A DNA stretch of 20,061 nucleotides from a virus: positions 1 through 20,061 of IMG/VR virus record IMGVR_UViG_3300035698_013135; one strand, given 5' to 3'. The position numbers and the translations under genes are program-made. Under the pieces are notes generated by a model, which saw nothing but the letters and a program-made list of their open reading frames with translations, did not search any database and was not told the origin of the DNA. Shown here in pieces: positions 19,413 to 20,061 of this stretch (position 1 is the stretch's first letter; the number at the start of each line of letters is the position of its first letter).

Positions 19413-20061
19413 ATGGCTGAAAAGATATTTGACCTGACAGAGAAAGCTACCGCGATAGTCGGTACTGATGAATTCGAGATGCAGGTTACTGCTGATGGAG
19501 ACAGTGGCAAAGTCACTCTCGCCACCATTCTCAATGCTGGTCTAGCGTCTACACTTGGGCAAACCACGGTCCTAAGCACTGATGCGGGGGTCTCTGCTGG
19601 GCCTGACATGATGATCTATCGGAATTCAGCGAGCCCTGCTGATGCCGATTTCATTGGCCGAGTTCTGTTTCAAGGCAAAGACGGCGGCGGCAACACCACT
19701 GTCTACGGGTCTTTAGAGGCTCAGATAGACGATGTTACTGGTGGCTCAGAAGACGGGACTCTCCTAGTCAAGACAATGGAAGCCGGGACTCTCACTACTC
19801 AGATAGACATAAGCTCTACAGGAATAGTGATTACACCGGCTATTACAGCCACCGGCGGGTTAGTCGGAAACGTTACAGGTAACGCATCAGGCACAGCGGC
19901 CACGGTAACAGGCGCAACTCAAGCGGCTATTACCACCACGGCAAACCTAACCACTGTCGGCGCTCTTAACGCAGGTTCAATAACCTCTGGATTCGGCGCT
20001 ATAGACATTGGTGCTAGTGCGTTTACGACTACGGGTACAGCGGCTACGGGCGCACTGACTG
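19413..20061 (+). CDS. Tail fibre protein, N-terminal part (3' cut by window)
   Basis: The frame is open from ATG 19413 to the window end (216 codons). It begins MAEKIFDLTEKATAIVGTDE, then a segment with DMMIYRNSASPADADFIGRV and FQGKDGGGNTTVYGSLEAQI. It ends in Ala/Thr/Gly-rich repeats (VTGNASGTAATVTGATQAAI, ITSGFGAIDIGASAFTTTG). The last motif is a hallmark of phage and prophage tail fibre shaft regions that lead into a receptor-binding C-terminus. The C-terminal domains lie outside the window. AGAGG precedes the start. Confidence 0.8.
   Translation, partial: MAEKIFDLTEKATAIVGTDEFEMQVTADGDSGKVTLATILNAGLASTLGQTTVLSTDAGVSAGPDMMIYRNSASPADADFIGRVLFQGKDGGGNTTVYGSLEAQIDDVTGGSEDGTLLVKTMEAGTLTTQIDISSTGIVITPAITATGGLVGNVTGNASGTAATVTGATQAAITTTANLTTVGALNAGSITSGFGAIDIGASAFTTTGTAATGALT

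Overview
The window reads as part of a tailed double-stranded DNA phage (or an active prophage segment), most likely a short-tailed podovirus of a Gram-negative host. The evidence is a P22-type set (portal, gp4-like head completion protein, gp10-like DNA-stabilisation/tail hub), a Gram-negative lysis cassette with an inner-membrane spanin and an overlapping outer-membrane lipoprotein spanin, and an acidic-tailed SSB. The major capsid protein looks like the DUF4043/N4-gp56 capsid group rather than P22 coat, so the module is mosaic. No integrase, repressor, tRNA or insertion sequence was seen, and nothing in the window names the host. Both ends cut through genes.

Layout. (1) Bases 1-2994, + strand: a compact recombination/replication block: a YqaJ-type exonuclease (5' end missing), a NinB-like protein, SSB, an HNH-type zinc protein, an unknown gene, and NinG/Rap. 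(2) Bases 3018-7240, - strand: an eight-gene leftward operon headed by a MoxR/CobS-like AAA+ ATPase and a protein that may carry a degenerate VWA fold, followed by a membrane protein and five small unknown genes. (3) Bases 7241-8342: a 1.1-kb non-coding strand-switch region with alternative hairpins, a possible structured RNA, GATC-containing repeats, an AGAC-rich direct-repeat array and G-runs. It ends in a good sigma-70-like promoter reading right. (4) Bases 8397-10660, + strand: small genes, a holin candidate, a GH108 endolysin and the two spanins. (5) Bases 10690-20061, + strand: beta-rich protein, TerS, TerL, portal, scaffold, capsid, a hairpin terminator, gp4-like and gp10-like proteins, a beta-repeat fibre-type protein, a 55-residue TTG-start gene, and the start of a tail fibre.

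The most unusual signal is at translation starts. At seven or eight starts on both strands, the Shine-Dalgarno sequence sits in the loop of a short perfect hairpin. The stem sequences differ from gene to gene while the architecture is kept. In architecture this resembles the start-associated sequences of Cluster K mycobacteriophages, but it is not the same sequence. The head of the leftward operon also has three CCGTACC/GGTACGG segments that can form mutually exclusive hairpins just upstream of one of these elements. The pentamer TAGAC is about three-fold enriched over the window (hand count), and AGAC forms a dense array in the non-coding core.
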